From Vulcanisaeta distributa JCM 11217 (lineage in GTDB: Archaea; Thermoproteota; Thermoprotei; Thermoproteales; Thermocladiaceae): 64,000 nt of DNA. Shown piece by piece: positions 63,200 through 64,000 of this stretch. The stretch is from positions 224,062 through 288,061 of the forward strand of contig NZ_BBBJ01000002.1 in the NCBI RefSeq assembly GCF_001316005.1, in the 5' to 3' direction. The stretch's first letter is position 1. Each line of letters begins with the position of its first letter. Under the pieces are notes generated by a model. That model did no database searches. It was not told the DNA's origin and was given only the letters and a program-made list of their open reading frames with translations. The position numbers and the translations under genes were made by a program.

Positions 63200-64000
63200 T
63201 TATTGTGCCCGTGGGCTCTGGGCGGGGGGGTCTTGGCATTTTAGGTTCATCATCGCCTTGGCTATCCTTTGCGCCCTCTTGATGTTGTTCTCGCTCATCG
63301 CTTCCTCATGCATCCTCCTCAATACCTCGCAAACCTTAGCCATCAACTCAGGATGCCTTTTTAACTCGCCATAGCGTATGTAGACTTCGAACCTACCGTT
63401 GTGTCCCCACAACTTTACGTTGTAGCCAGCCCTTTTCAGCGCTTCCCGAACCGCCTCGCATCGCCATAATCCTTACGTTTAACCCTAAGCTCGACCGTAC
63501 CATTATTATTCACGTGAACGTTCATCTTGATGCCGACGACCTCGATCGACGACCTGACTTTTGGCTTGATCTTCGTATTGGCCAGCGTTATTAATCGCCT
63601 AAGCTTCTCGGCGTCTGGCAATGAGCTCAAGTCTTCAACCAAGGCTTTGATTAATGCGTCATCGAGCCACCTCCTGGTGAGCTCGACAGCCCTCGAGGCC
63701 TTAGCCACGTAGTTAATTATGTGCCTTTCATCATTCTTCCTAAATCCTAAGCCCTCGAGCCTCTCAATAACCCCCCCCACCCCCCCCATAATTCACGCTT
63801 TGCCTTGCCCATTGTAAGTATGATTGACTTTCTCTTAACATCAACACTGCCATCGCCAAGTATTGCGAATAGCGAGAACGACAAGAAATCCTCGTTATTT
63901 AGCTTACCTGCTTCCTCAGCAACCTCAGCCTTACTCTTGAATGCGTCTCTATGGTCAATAGCTCTTAAATGCCACCTAACGCTTAAGTCACCGTCATTGA
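63200..64000 (-). CDS. PaRep2b-like protein, partial at the window edge, frameshifted
   Basis: Frames at 64000-63790, 63789-63436 and 63412-63200 join to about 265 residues with the N-terminus outside the window. Seen: FLSFSLFAILGDGSVD and LTMGKAKREL, then VKALVEDLSSLPDAEKLRRLI-like helices, and the C-terminal GHNGRFEVYIRYGELKRHPE with KAMMNLKC. This matches the PaRep2b repeat-associated family described in Pyrobaculum and relatives. Breaks: C8 and C7 at 63771-63787 and a base near 63430. Adjacent to the truncated PEBP gene. Confidence 0.7.

Overview
The window is from a hyperthermophilic crenarchaeon of the Thermoproteales, most likely the Vulcanisaeta/Caldivirga group. Supporting traits are class I lysyl-tRNA synthetase, archaeal Cdc48, eS1 (S3Ae) and uS15, KEOPS Pcc1 and Bud32, a CTP-type riboflavin kinase, DtdA, a tetraether-synthase-like radical SAM protein, a PaRep2b-type protein, two tRNA genes with tiny canonical introns, and many leaderless genes with a TATA box centred about 26 nt before the start codon. 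Genus assignment is inference; no 16S gene is present.

Layout. 0-6.5 kb is accessory: an ILGDG-motif (homing-endonuclease-like) gene, small zinc and basic proteins, secreted or membrane proteins, and a MntA/HepT toxin-antitoxin pair followed by another nucleotidyltransferase-like gene. 6.6-20.7 kb holds a methyltransferase, a class III aminotransferase, an aminopropyltransferase, membrane proteins, tRNA-Leu, an amidohydrolase, a class II aldolase, RibK, HMG-CoA synthase, a second ILGDG gene and Cdc48. 20.8-25.5 kb has a coiled-coil trio, LysRS, a MoaD-like protein and tRNA-Glu. 25.5-33.2 kb is a starch/maltodextrin island (GH13, MalEFG-type ABC importer, surface-anchored GH57). 33.3-41.7 kb carries small metal-binding proteins, a 2-oxoacid:ferredoxin oxidoreductase operon, SerRS, a TrmB-like regulator and the Tes-like radical SAM enzyme. 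41.8-49.6 kb is information processing and glycolysis (RecJ-like?, Pcc1, eS1, Dim2-like KH, PGK-GAPDH, M42 peptidase, UPF0179, uS15, Bud32). 49.7-53.3 kb is an ETF plus membrane Fe-S oxidoreductase operon. 53.4-62.8 kb has both PheRS subunits, a GxGD intramembrane protease, thiolase-DUF35, DUF429 and DtdA. The last kilobase has a truncated PEBP gene and a partial PaRep2b gene.

The dominant signal is technical or mutational. My hand count gives about 120 runs of 6-8 G or C, roughly nine in ten exactly 7 long, while A/T runs reach only 6. Where conserved motifs or tRNA stems fix the true length, 7 stands for 4 and 8 usually for 5, and further 4-runs appear as 5. Many genes are also split by single-base indels outside these runs. 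Essential genes (Cdc48, SerRS, PheRS alpha, GAPDH, PGK, eS1, HMG-CoA synthase, both tRNAs) cannot tolerate this, so I read it as consensus error in an unpolished assembly. Genuine poly-G instability, reported in Pyrobaculum, is the alternative. Split genes are therefore given as single CDS features spanning the break.
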